DNA of 64,000 nucleotides from Chloroflexota bacterium (GCA_012729765.1 JAAYCM010000063.1:1-64000), one strand, 5' to 3'. Counted from the first letter of the stretch, positions 8,944 to 16,927 are shown. Notes: generated from the letters alone by a model not told the origin. Made by a program: numbers and translations.

Positions 8944-8949
8944 ATTATA
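8944..8949 (-). promoter_or_regulatory. -10 box of selA, leaderless type
   Basis: TATAAT on the minus strand ends six bases before the selA ATG, which would place transcription start at or next to the start codon. No ribosome binding site fits between them. A -35 match is poor (CTGTCA with a 16-base spacer). Confidence 0.6.
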
Positions 8950-8974
8950 ACACGGCGGGCAGGGCTGACAGGGT

Positions 8975-9005
8975 GAGGGGCGATCGTGCCTGTGGATCGC
9001 CCCTC
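8975..9005 (-). terminator. Strong hairpin between the NrfD gene and selA
   Basis: GAGGGGCGATC and GATCGCCCCTC form a perfect 11-bp stem around a 9-base loop. No U-run follows on the minus strand, so it may be an incomplete terminator or a processing/stability hairpin that lowers selA-selB expression relative to the upstream respiratory genes. Confidence 0.5.
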
Positions 9006-9038
9006 GTGAGCATGGGCCGGCGTTTTCCCCTAACCGGC

Positions 9039-10271
9039 CTAGTGATGGGCATCATCTTTCGGGAACAGCGGCAGATAGCGCAGCCCCAGGGTGAGCATCA
9101 GCAGCGCGTAGCCCAGCACGCCGAGCGCAACGCCCCATTCGGGCGCGGTCGGCGTGTACTTCTGCACCGCGAACAACTCGGCGGCTCCCGGCGACCAGTC
9201 CATCGGCACCACCAGCCCGGAGAGCGTCACGTTCCAGCGGTTGACGATGATCCCTGCCATCGCCAGCAGCGCCGCGAGTACCAGCCAGATATCCTGGCGG
9301 CGCAGGCGCGGCGTGAGCAGGATAATCGCCGGGACGAGCGCACCCAGGATGATCTCGATCCACCAGAAGGTGACACCATAGGGTGTTGTGCTTTCGAGCA
9401 GGGTGCTGTCGTTGGCGCGGGCGGGCAGGTGGCTGTAGTAGCTCGTCGCCAGGAAATCCCACAGCTTGAGATAGAGATAGGCGAGCATCATCAGGCCGGC
9501 GAACGCCGCCAGCAGATTGCGCAGCCGGGTGTTGATCTGCCGCTCGCGCACGAGGTTTTCATAGAACACCGTCAGGCCGAGTGTCACGGTGGCCCCCGCC
9601 GCGACCGCCGAGAGGATGAACAGCACCGGCAGCGACGGCTTGAACCACAGCGGGCGCGCTACCAGCACGCCGTAGGTCGCGCCCAGCGAGGATTGGTGCA
9701 GCAGCGACAGCCCCAGCCCGACGACCGACACGACCGGCGTGAAGCGGTGCAGGAAGTGCGCCAGCTTCGGCCCACGTGGGAAGCGCTGCACGACGATCCG
9801 GCTTTCGAGCACCGCCGGGGCCAGCTCGAAGACCAGCACCATCGAGTAGAACACGACGCACATCGTGATTTCCCACAGCACCGAGTGGACATTCCAGAAG
9901 ACCATCGGGTGCCAGAAGCGGTCCGGGCGCCCGATGTCCATCACCAGCGCCAGCATGGCCGAAGTATAGCCGACGAAGCCGACAAATACGGCGATGCGCG
10001 CGATGGGCGCGAACGACTTCACGCGGAAGATGTAGACGATGGTCGAGAGCGAGAACGCCCCCGCGCCGAGTGCGATCGCGGACAGATCGACCGTGATCCA
10101 CAGGCCCCAGGGCACCGTGTTCGACAGGTTGGTCACGTCCAGCCCGACCCACAAGACCCGCGCCGCCGATATCAGCCCGACGACCAGCAGACTAAGCAGG
10201 AAGATGATCCAGGCGCTAAAGATGGGTGCGGTCTGAGCCTGCCGCCGCAGCGTGCCAATCATCGTGGTCAT
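9039..10271 (-). CDS. NrfD/PsrC-type quinone-interacting membrane subunit
   Basis: A polytopic membrane protein of 410 aa with about nine or ten hydrophobic segments, matching the NrfD/PsrC family that exchanges electrons between the quinone pool and a partner ferredoxin-like subunit. Recognisable regions include VPWGLWITVDLSAIALGAGAF near the N-terminus and SLLHQSSLGATYG in the middle, as in polysulfide reductase/DmsC-like and Hmc-type complexes. Its ATG overlaps the TGA of the iron-sulfur gene by 4 bases, so the two are translationally coupled. No molybdopterin subunit is nearby, which separates it from ordinary Psr/Phs operons. Confidence 0.88.
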   Translation of the reverse strand: MTTMIGTLRRQAQTAPIFSAWIIFLLSLLVVGLISAARVLWVGLDVTNLSNTVPWGLWITVDLSAIALGAGAFSLSTIVYIFRVKSFAPIARIAVFVGFVGYTSAMLALVMDIGRPDRFWHPMVFWNVHSVLWEITMCVVFYSMVLVFELAPAVLESRIVVQRFPRGPKLAHFLHRFTPVVSVVGLGLSLLHQSSLGATYGVLVARPLWFKPSLPVLFILSAVAAGATVTLGLTVFYENLVRERQINTRLRNLLAAFAGLMMLAYLYLKLWDFLATSYYSHLPARANDSTLLESTTPYGVTFWWIEIILGALVPAIILLTPRLRRQDIWLVLAALLAMAGIIVNRWNVTLSGLVVPMDWSPGAAELFAVQKYTPTAPEWGVALGVLGYALLMLTLGLRYLPLFPKDDAHH

Positions 10272-11098
10272 AGCGCCATCCCCTCAGGCGGAACATAGTA
10301 GACGTTTGGCTCGGTGCCCAGGTCTTCGCGCAGGCGGAAGGTCGGCAGCGATTTGATCGCCTGTGACACCGGGCTTGCCGGATCGTTCAGATCGCCGAAG
10401 ATGCGCGCCTGCACCGGGCAGATATTGACGCAGGCCGGGGTCGCGGGCCGGTCCACACCGGGAACAAGACCCTGCGCCAGCCCGCGATCGATGCGGTGGA
10501 TGCAGAAGGTGCACTTCTCGGCCACGCCGCGCGGGCGACGCTCGACCTCGGCATTGCCCCATTCAGGCTGGTAGCCGCTCGCGCCCTCGCGCGCCTTCCA
10601 ATTGAAGCTGCGCGCGTCGTAGGGGCAGGCGACCTGGCAGTAGCGGCAGCCGATGCACAGGTCGTAGTCCATGATGATCAGCCCGTCGTCGCGGCGGTAG
10701 GTCGCCTGGGCCGGGCAGACCGAGACGCACGGCGCGTCGTTGCAGTGCAGGCAGGGGCGCGTCATATGGAACGGCTCGCCGGTCTGGGTGACTTCGGGCA
10801 GATAGACGTTCCAGCGCATATCGTCCGGCACGTCGTTGACTGCCTGGCAGGCATAGACGCAGTACTGGCAGCCGATGCACGTGCGCAGGTCGATCAGCAT
10901 CCCCCAGCGGTGCCGGGCGTCGCCGCTCTGCGCGGCGGCCTCGCGCGCGACTTCGGGCAGCTCCAGCTTCAGCTCGCGGGCGATCAGCTCTTGCAGCGGC
11001 TCGATCTCGCTCAGGGCCAGCGCGACGGCCAGGCTGCCCCCGGCGGCGGTTACAACCGTGATGAACTCACGGCGGGTCAGGAATCGTTCCTCAGCCAT
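10268..11098 (-). CDS. Four-cluster 4Fe-4S ferredoxin-type electron-transfer subunit
   Basis: A 276-aa subunit of the DmsB/PsrB/HybA class. Four cysteine groups for [4Fe-4S] clusters are visible: CIGCQYCVYAC, CLHCNDAPCVSVCP, CIGCRYCQVACP and CTFC...CVNICP. The N-terminus (FLTRREFITVVTAAGGSLAVALA) looks like a Tat signal with a single arginine pair (RR) and a hydrophobic stretch, so the protein probably acts outside the cytoplasmic membrane. I start at the ATG at 11098, 8 bases after the octaheme cytochrome. It should relay electrons between the NrfD subunit and the cytochrome. Confidence 0.9.
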   Translation of the reverse strand: MAEERFLTRREFITVVTAAGGSLAVALALSEIEPLQELIARELKLELPEVAREAAAQSGDARHRWGMLIDLRTCIGCQYCVYACQAVNDVPDDMRWNVYLPEVTQTGEPFHMTRPCLHCNDAPCVSVCPAQATYRRDDGLIIMDYDLCIGCRYCQVACPYDARSFNWKAREGASGYQPEWGNAEVERRPRGVAEKCTFCIHRIDRGLAQGLVPGVDRPATPACVNICPVQARIFGDLNDPASPVSQAIKSLPTFRLREDLGTEPNVYYVPPEGMAL

Positions 11099-11105
11099 GA
11101 CGCCT

Positions 11106-12131
11106 CTACTCGGTTTTCTCGTGGATCGTGCCGGTTGTGCTGCGGCGGAAACGCGCCACGCCAAAGACCACCACGCCGCCGATCACCACACCGACGATCA
11201 ACCCCTGCACCAGTCGCAGCGCGGAGTTATTCGCGCCCTGGGCCTTAACCGTATCGACTTCGCCTTGCAGCTCTTCGATGCGCACGCGTGCTTCGAGCAG
11301 CGGCTGCGTGTTGGATGACAGGTTCATCGCCGCCAGCGCCTCGTCGCGCTCTTCCAACACGGTCGTTTCGGTCAGCTCTTCGTGGCAGGCGACACACGAC
11401 TGGGTCTCGACCTTGCCGGTGTGCCCGGTCGGAAAGAGATCGCCGCTGACGAAATGGGCCTGCAAATCTTCGGCCTTGCCCTCGAACCAGTGACAGTCCA
11501 CGCAGTTCTCGTCGGGGTGGACCATATGCGTGTAATCGTCGCGCGGCTCTTCGTTGTGGCAGTTCAGGCACAATTCGTTGGCGGTGCCAAAGCGCAGCGT
11601 CTGTGGGTGGGGCTGGTGGCAGGTCGTGCAGGCAAGCTGCTGCTCGCCGTGCAGGCTGTGCTGCCATTCGTTGTAGGTCGTGGTATGGCAGCCGGCACAG
11701 ACTTCGACGCCGGGGTCAACCTTGACGGCTTCCGGGGGGTGGCTTGATAGTGTCTGCCCATGACACGCTTCGCAGGTTACGCCCTCGTGCGCATATTCGC
11801 CGGTGTTGGCGACAAAGCCGGTCGTATGGCAGGCGAGACACCTGGTCTGGCTGCCCTGCGCCTGCCAGGCTTCCTGAAAGATCGGATCGCTGTAGGCCTT
11901 GGCGTGTATCCCTTCCTGCCATGCGCTGACCACGTCCAGATGGCACTCGGCGCAGCCCTGGCTGGAGAAAACCGGCGTGCTGGTTGGCCCGGCTGTCCCC
12001 TCTGGATCGGGCGTCGCCGTCGGGCCGCTCTGAGCCGGTCCACCTGCTTCGGCCAGCAGCGCGCCGGTGACTCCACAGCAAATGATGATCAGGACGTACA
12101 AAAGGTAACGCGATATGGAAGAGTAGGACAT
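11106..12131 (-). CDS. Octaheme membrane-anchored cytochrome c
   Basis: A 341-aa exported cytochrome with eight CXXCH heme sites in order: CAECH, CLACH, CEACH, CAGCH, CTTCH, CLNCH, CVDCH and CVACH. An N-terminal hydrophobic signal/anchor is followed by a Thr/Pro-rich linker; after the heme domain comes a short coiled-coil-like segment (LLEARVRIEELQGEVDTVKAQ region) and a C-terminal membrane helix with a basic end. The start is two bases after the LysR stop codon, with AAGGA upstream, so the regulator and cytochrome are co-transcribed. It probably connects the NrfD/ferredoxin module to extracytoplasmic partners; its reaction partner is not known. Confidence 0.9.
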   Translation of the reverse strand: MSYSSISRYLLYVLIIICCGVTGALLAEAGGPAQSGPTATPDPEGTAGPTSTPVFSSQGCAECHLDVVSAWQEGIHAKAYSDPIFQEAWQAQGSQTRCLACHTTGFVANTGEYAHEGVTCEACHGQTLSSHPPEAVKVDPGVEVCAGCHTTTYNEWQHSLHGEQQLACTTCHQPHPQTLRFGTANELCLNCHNEEPRDDYTHMVHPDENCVDCHWFEGKAEDLQAHFVSGDLFPTGHTGKVETQSCVACHEELTETTVLEERDEALAAMNLSSNTQPLLEARVRIEELQGEVDTVKAQGANNSALRLVQGLIVGVVIGGVVVFGVARFRRSTTGTIHEKTE

Positions 12132-12133
12132 AC

Positions 12134-13063
12134 CTAAGATTCCTTGTTAAAAACAGGCCGCAAGTCCCGGTTTTCGGGCGCAAAGGTAAAGTCCCAGAAG
12201 CAGGTCTGGGTTTCGGTGGCATGGAACTCGGTATGGCGTGCCATGTAGAGCTTCTGGATCAAATGCAGGCCCTCGACCGGCACTTCAATCAGCTTGCCCT
12301 GCTGTAAACCCCATTCCGCCGCAAGCTGCGACACGAAGGCCGGGCCAATGCCTTCGATCACCGCCTGGACGATCGATTCGGTGTTGCACAGCACAACCTG
12401 GACTTGCAGCATCTCGACGCTCATATCGTGGGCCGCCAGCTCGCGGTTGAGCGTGATAACCGTGCCGGAGCGGGCTTCGCGCAAGATGATCGGGCACTCC
12501 AGCAGCATTTCGAGCGAAATGTGATCGCGGCTGGCCCAGGGATGATCGGGCGGGGCAACCAGGATGATCAGGTCGTCGGCGAAGTGACGGTACTCGATCC
12601 CGCTGCGCGGCACGCGCAGGCTGCTCACCGCCAGATCGACCTCGCCGTTGGTCAGCTGATCGAGCGCCATCTCGCGCGGGCCGACGTGGCACAGCGTGCG
12701 CACTTCCGGATACTGCTGCAAGAAACGCGCCATGATCCGGGGCAGGATGTATTTGCCCGACGCCGTGCTGCACCCCAGCGTGACGGAGCCGGTCAGGCTG
12801 CCCTGCCGCGCCGCAACAAACTGCTCGGCCTGCTGCGCTTCTTTCAGCAGGTTGCGCACCACTGGCACAAACGCCTCGCCCATCTCGTTGAGCTTGATAT
12901 TCCGCCCGATCCGGTCGAACAGGCGCGTGTCGAGGTGCTGCTCCAGCGCCTGGATATGCGCGCTGACCGCCGGCTGCGAGATCTGAAGCCGGCGGCCTGC
13001 TTCGGAGAAATTCTCCGTTTCGGCTGCCACAAGAAATACCTGCAATTCATGCAGATCGAGCAT
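12134..13063 (-). CDS. LysR-family transcriptional regulator
   Basis: A 309-aa DNA-binding regulator with an N-terminal winged HTH (LHELQVFLVAAETENFSEA then ISQPAVSAHIQALE) and a C-terminal periplasmic-binding-fold sensor domain (from VTLGCSTASGKYILPRIM). The pattern is closest to CbbR/CysB-like LysR proteins. I start at the ATG at 13063; an in-frame ATG at 13138 would add 25 residues lacking similarity. It heads the minus-strand operon (octaheme cytochrome, FeS, NrfD, then selAB) and is divergent from the 11-heme cytochrome/rhodanese operon, so it probably controls both from the shared intergenic region. Confidence 0.92.
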   Translation of the reverse strand: MLDLHELQVFLVAAETENFSEAGRRLQISQPAVSAHIQALEQHLDTRLFDRIGRNIKLNEMGEAFVPVVRNLLKEAQQAEQFVAARQGSLTGSVTLGCSTASGKYILPRIMARFLQQYPEVRTLCHVGPREMALDQLTNGEVDLAVSSLRVPRSGIEYRHFADDLIILVAPPDHPWASRDHISLEMLLECPIILREARSGTVITLNRELAAHDMSVEMLQVQVVLCNTESIVQAVIEGIGPAFVSQLAAEWGLQQGKLIEVPVEGLHLIQKLYMARHTEFHATETQTCFWDFTFAPENRDLRPVFNKES

Positions 13064-13221
13064 CGCTGTGCGCTTTCTCACCTGGCACGGAATTGACGCG
13101 CTCGGCGGCGATATGAAAGATTGCGTCTCCTTGTTCATATCAGATTTCGCGCACCAGGGAAACAGCCAAACGTCATAAGAAAACCGGATAGATGTTAGTA
13201 CCTTCTATCACAATCTTCGAT

Positions 13222-13227
13222 TACACT
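13222..13227 (+). promoter_or_regulatory. Possible -10 box of the 11-heme cytochrome operon
   Basis: TACACT lies 43 bases before the ATG at 13271, in the AT-richer divergent intergenic region shared with the LysR gene. The -35 region is weak, as would suit activator-dependent transcription; no single LysR box could be picked with confidence. Confidence 0.35.
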
Positions 13228-13270
13228 GTTGCGTAGTGGAACTTCTCACCGCTCAACACGCGGAGATTTC

Positions 13271-15004
13271 ATGCTGACACAAAGAATGAAGTTTTGGCCG
13301 ATCCTGCTCTTAGGGAGTCTGTTTTTGCTCACCGGCGTGCTGACCGGCTGCGCGCCCGACACCTCGGCTCCCGAACTCCAGCCCCGGCAGACCGAAGTCG
13401 CGCTGGCCAGCGATCCGGTCGAGGACGGCGGCGCGGACGCGCTGGTGTCTGACGACGCGGGGGCGCTGGCGGCTGATATCCCGCCCTTCGTAGACTTCGC
13501 CTGCCTGGAATGCCATACCGATCAGGCGCGGCTGCTGGAGCTGGCCGTCGAAGAGGAGGAAACCGAGAGCCTGTCCGAAGGTCCTGGCTGAGGTGGCTCT
13601 GTGCCTCCGGTGGAGGCCTGGGAGAAAGTCTGGATCGACCCGGAAGGGTATCCTGCTGACATTCACGCGTTCATCAACTGCACGGCCTGTCATGGCGGCG
13701 ACCCGGTGGATGATATGGAAGCGGCGCATACCGATTTGATCGCCGATCCGTCGTCCAGCCCGGAGAGCGGCTGCGCGACCTGCCATCCCAACGTCGTGCC
13801 GCATGCCGTGAGCAGCCTGCATAATACGCTGGCCGGTTATGACACGGTCCTCTATGATCGCAGCGCGCCCGAACACTACGAGACGCTGGAAGAGATGCAG
13901 GTTTATCACTGCAACGATTGTCACGCCTCGTGCGGTGACTGCCATATCAGCCAGCCGGGATCGGTGGGCGGCGGCCTGCTCGACGGCCATATGTTTGTGC
14001 CGCAGCCGCCCATGAGCCGCACCTGCACGGGCTGTCACGGCAGCCGCGTGAAGAACGAATACTACGGGCTGAATGAAGGCATCCCCGGCGACGTGCACCT
14101 GCGCGAGGCGCGCCTAGCCTGCACCGACTGTCATACCTCGGTTGAGATGCACGGTGAGGGCGCGTTTAGCGAGGTGGCACACCGCTACGAAGGCCCCAAC
14201 GAGCCGAGTTGCATCGGGTGTCACGAAGATCAGGTCGGCGTTGGATCGGGTATTCCGGAGCATGAGATTCACGGCACGGAGATTCTCTCGTGCCAGGTGT
14301 GCCACAGCACCAGCTATACCAACTGCACCAACTGCCATGTCGAGCGCACGGAAGACGATGTGCCCTTCTACTCGATTGAGGAACACTCGATCGGCTTCTA
14401 CCTGGGCAAGAATACTCTCCGCAGCGCCGAGCGTCCCTACCGTTACGTCCCGGTGCGGCATGTCCCGATTGATCCGGACTCGTTCAGCTTCTACGGCGAG
14501 GACCTGCTGCCCAACTTCCTCAACCGGCCCACCTGGACCTATGCCACGCCGCATAACATCCAGCGCAACACGCCGCAGACCGAAAGCTGCACGGCCTGTC
14601 ACGACAACGACGCGGTTTTCCTGACGCCGGATAAGGTCGAGGAATTCGAGCGCGGCGGGGCCAACCTGGATGTGATCGTGGACGGCGCGCCGCCGTTCCC
14701 CGAAGGCTACGAGTCCTATCTTGAAGACGACGCGGCGGGCACCGAAGCGGAAACGCCGGCGGAGTCTGGCGGCGGGACGGGTACGGGTGGTGACGACGAC
14801 TTCTGGGGCAGTGACAGCGCACCTGCCGAGTCCGAGGATGCAGGCAGTGACGATGACTTCTGGGGCAGTGATAGCGCCCCTGCCGGGACCGATGATGCGG
14901 GCGGAAGTGATGATGACTTCTGGGGCAGCGACAGCGCCCCTGCTGAGACTGACGACGCAGGCGGCAGCGACGAGGATTTCTGGGGCAGCGACGGTCTGTC
15001 GTAG
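13271..15004 (+). CDS. 11-heme lipoprotein cytochrome c with predicted selenocysteine (TGA at 13589-13591)
   Basis: Read through one in-frame TGA, this is a 577-aa exported protein. It starts at an ATG preceded by GGAGA, has a lipoprotein signal with lipobox LTGC, then one heme site (CLECH, C78). The TGA is codon 107 in the context EGPG-U-GGSVPP. Ten more CXXCH sites follow: CTACH, CATCH, CNDCH, CGDCH, CTGCH, CTDCH, CIGCH, CQVCH, CTNCH and CTACH. The C-terminus has four acidic DFWGSD repeats. The part after TGA has no signal peptide, though its hemes must be attached outside the cytoplasm; this argues for read-through. A SECIS-like hairpin follows the TGA, and selA, selB and selC lie 4-8 kb away. 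Alternatives: reinitiation at GTG 13601, or a nonsense mutation. Confidence 0.82.
13603..13617 (+). promoter_or_regulatory. Predicted bacterial SECIS hairpin
   Basis: GCCTCC and GGAGGC form a perfect 6-bp stem closed by the loop GGT (13609-13611). The loop begins 17 bases after the TGA, close to the 18 bases between the UGA and the GGU loop in the E. coli fdhF SECIS. A GG or GU in the apical loop is the known SelB contact. An outer CTC/GAG pairing across an internal loop could extend the stem. It is inside the coding sequence, as bacterial SECIS elements are. Confidence 0.65.
14792..14997 (+). repeat. Four tandem DFWGSD-coding repeats
   Basis: Four units coding for D-D/E-D-FWGSD plus an Ala/Glu/Pro-rich spacer. 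The TTC of the Phe codon falls at 14801, 14858, 14918 and 14978, giving periods of 57, 60 and 60 bases. They form the acidic C-terminal tail of the 11-heme cytochrome. Confidence 0.85.
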
Positions 15005-15124
15005 TTCCCACACCCATAACGCGTGTTTCGTAGAGGCGCACAGGCACGCACCTCTGCTAGACCAGATAAGTTTAGAAACCTGAAAGTATCGTTGGACAAA
15101 ATTTCATCGTGGAGGATGAAACCC

Positions 15125-16795
15125 ATGCGGAAGCACCTTTATCTGTTGCTTGTCCTGGCCCTGGCTCTACCGCTCGCGCTACCGTTCGCGCCGGCGCTGG
15201 CCCAGGAAGGCTCCTCGGCGGTTCAGACCCGTCTCGAAGAATACAATGCCAATCTGCCCGCTGGCTATGGCAATATCAGCCCGGTTGATCTCTCGGTCGA
15301 GCTGATCGACAACCCCGATCTGACCATCGTGGACGTGCGCCAACCCGACGAGTATGAAGGCGGCCACATTCCCGGCGCGATCAATATCCCGCTGCGTGAG
15401 CTGGCTCAGAGCCTGGACCTGCTGCCCGATCTGGACGCCCCGATTGTCGTGGTGTGCGGCTCGGCTTTTCGCTCGCCGATTGGCATGACCTCGCTGCAAA
15501 TTTTGGGCTACACCAATGTCCGCAATATGAGCGGCGGCATGAAGGGCTGGGAAGCGGAAGAACTGTCCCTGAGCACCGATCCGGTCGAAGTCGAAGCGGG
15601 TACCGCGCCGGAATTCGATCCTGAGGTGTTCGCGGCGGTTGACGCGGCGCTGGTCAACATCCCTGAGGGCTGGGGCGCGGTCAAGGCCGAAGACCTCAAT
15701 GTTCAGTTGATCGAGACACCCCCGGCGATGCTGGTGGACGTTCGCTCGGCTGAAGAGTGGGCCAAGGGCTACATCCCCGGCGCGGTGCACATGCCGATTA
15801 CCGAGTTGATGAGCCACATCGCGGAGTTGCCGCAGGACAAGGCCGCCGATATCGTGATCTACTGCGCGGTTGGGCACCGGGGCAACATGGCCGCGACGAT
15901 GCTGCGCGTCCTGGGCTACACCAACATCCGCAACCTGTCGGGCGGTATCGGCGCGTGGACGACCGCCGGTTATGCGCTGGAAGGCGCTGCCCCGGTTGAA
16001 GAAGCCGCCGCCGAAGAGCTTGATCTGGCTGCCGTCTTCACCGACTACATCGCGGGCCTGCCCAACAGCTTCAACGCGATGCGCCCGAACGATCTCGCCG
16101 CCGAGCTGGTCGAGAATCCGGAACTGCTGCTGGTCGATGTCCGCACCACCGACGAATTTGTCGAGGGACACATCGAAGGCGCGCTCAATATCCCGATCAC
16201 CGAACTGACCGATCATCTCGATATGCTGCCCGACCTTGAGCAGAACATGGTGATCTACTGCGGCAGCGGTCATCGTTCGGCGATCGCGATGACGCTGTTC
16301 AACGTGCTCGGCTACACCAACGCGCGCAACATGCTTGGCGGTGTCGGCGCGTGGAAGGCGGCGGAACTGCCGCTGGTTACCGAAGAAGCCGCGTTTGAAG
16401 CCGGCACGGCTCCCGCGATCGACCCGGCGCTGCTGGCGGCGGTCGATGCCTACGTGAAAGCGATCCCGGCGGGCTACTACGCCACCAGCGCCGATAATCT
16501 CAACGTGGCGCTCGTCGAAAATCCGCCCATCCTGATCGATGTCCGCACGCCGAGCGAGGTAGAGCAGGGCATCATCGAGGGCGCGACCGTGATCGAGCTG
16601 CGCAATTTCATGGGCAGCATGGATCAGTGGCCTGAGGATAAGGCCGCCCCGATCGTGCTCTACTGCGGCAGCGATCACCGCGCTGTGATTGCGATGGTTG
16701 CGATGCAGATGCTCGGCTACGAAAACGTTACGACGCTGGGCGGTGGCCTGCAGGTCTGGCTGGCGAAGGAATATCCGGTCGTCCCGGCCCAGTAA
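15125..16795 (+). CDS. Secreted four-domain rhodanese (sulfurtransferase)
   Basis: A 556-aa exported protein with a classical signal peptide ending near APALAQ and four tandem rhodanese domains of about 135 residues each. All four keep the active-site cysteine: C111 (CGSAFRS), C247 (CAVGHRG), C379 (CGSGHRS) and C514 (CGSDHRA). Each domain also has the DVR and GHIPGAINIP-like motifs. Rhodaneses carry sulfane sulfur as a persulfide. The start at 15125 has GGAGG nine bases upstream. It is 120 bases after the 11-heme cytochrome with no terminator between them, so the two are probably one operon and this protein may deliver or receive sulfur for the cytochrome system. Confidence 0.93.
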   Translation: MRKHLYLLLVLALALPLALPFAPALAQEGSSAVQTRLEEYNANLPAGYGNISPVDLSVELIDNPDLTIVDVRQPDEYEGGHIPGAINIPLRELAQSLDLLPDLDAPIVVVCGSAFRSPIGMTSLQILGYTNVRNMSGGMKGWEAEELSLSTDPVEVEAGTAPEFDPEVFAAVDAALVNIPEGWGAVKAEDLNVQLIETPPAMLVDVRSAEEWAKGYIPGAVHMPITELMSHIAELPQDKAADIVIYCAVGHRGNMAATMLRVLGYTNIRNLSGGIGAWTTAGYALEGAAPVEEAAAEELDLAAVFTDYIAGLPNSFNAMRPNDLAAELVENPELLLVDVRTTDEFVEGHIEGALNIPITELTDHLDMLPDLEQNMVIYCGSGHRSAIAMTLFNVLGYTNARNMLGGVGAWKAAELPLVTEEAAFEAGTAPAIDPALLAAVDAYVKAIPAGYYATSADNLNVALVENPPILIDVRTPSEVEQGIIEGATVIELRNFMGSMDQWPEDKAAPIVLYCGSDHRAVIAMVAMQMLGYENVTTLGGGLQVWLAKEYPVVPAQ

Positions 16796-16845
16796 ACTTC
16801 CTAAGTTTGTCCTTCACATAAGGTCCGATTGTTTGTGACCTCTCG

Positions 16846-16877
16846 CCCCCGGCGCGCCCGTGCCGGGGGTTTGTTTT
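16846..16877 (+). terminator. Rho-independent terminator of the cytochrome-rhodanese operon
   Basis: CCCCCGGC and GCCGGGGG form an 8-bp stem with an 8-base loop, followed by TTTGTTTT. It lies 50 bases after the rhodanese stop codon. Confidence 0.88.
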
Positions 16878-16927
16878 CCTACTATAATCTGTGTCGTGTG
16901 CCGCCTTAAATCCCCAGGAGTAACCGC

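Noticed and set aside
13589-13604. Two separate genes with a GTG start at 13601 after the TGA
   Set aside because: The GTG has an upstream AGGTGG that could serve as a ribosome site, but the second product would lack any signal peptide while carrying ten heme sites. A read-through single protein is more consistent, though not proven.
13271-15004. Nonsense-mutated pseudogene of a cytochrome
   Set aside because: No other frameshift or stop is present in 577 codons, the heme motifs are intact, and the Sec machinery is adjacent.
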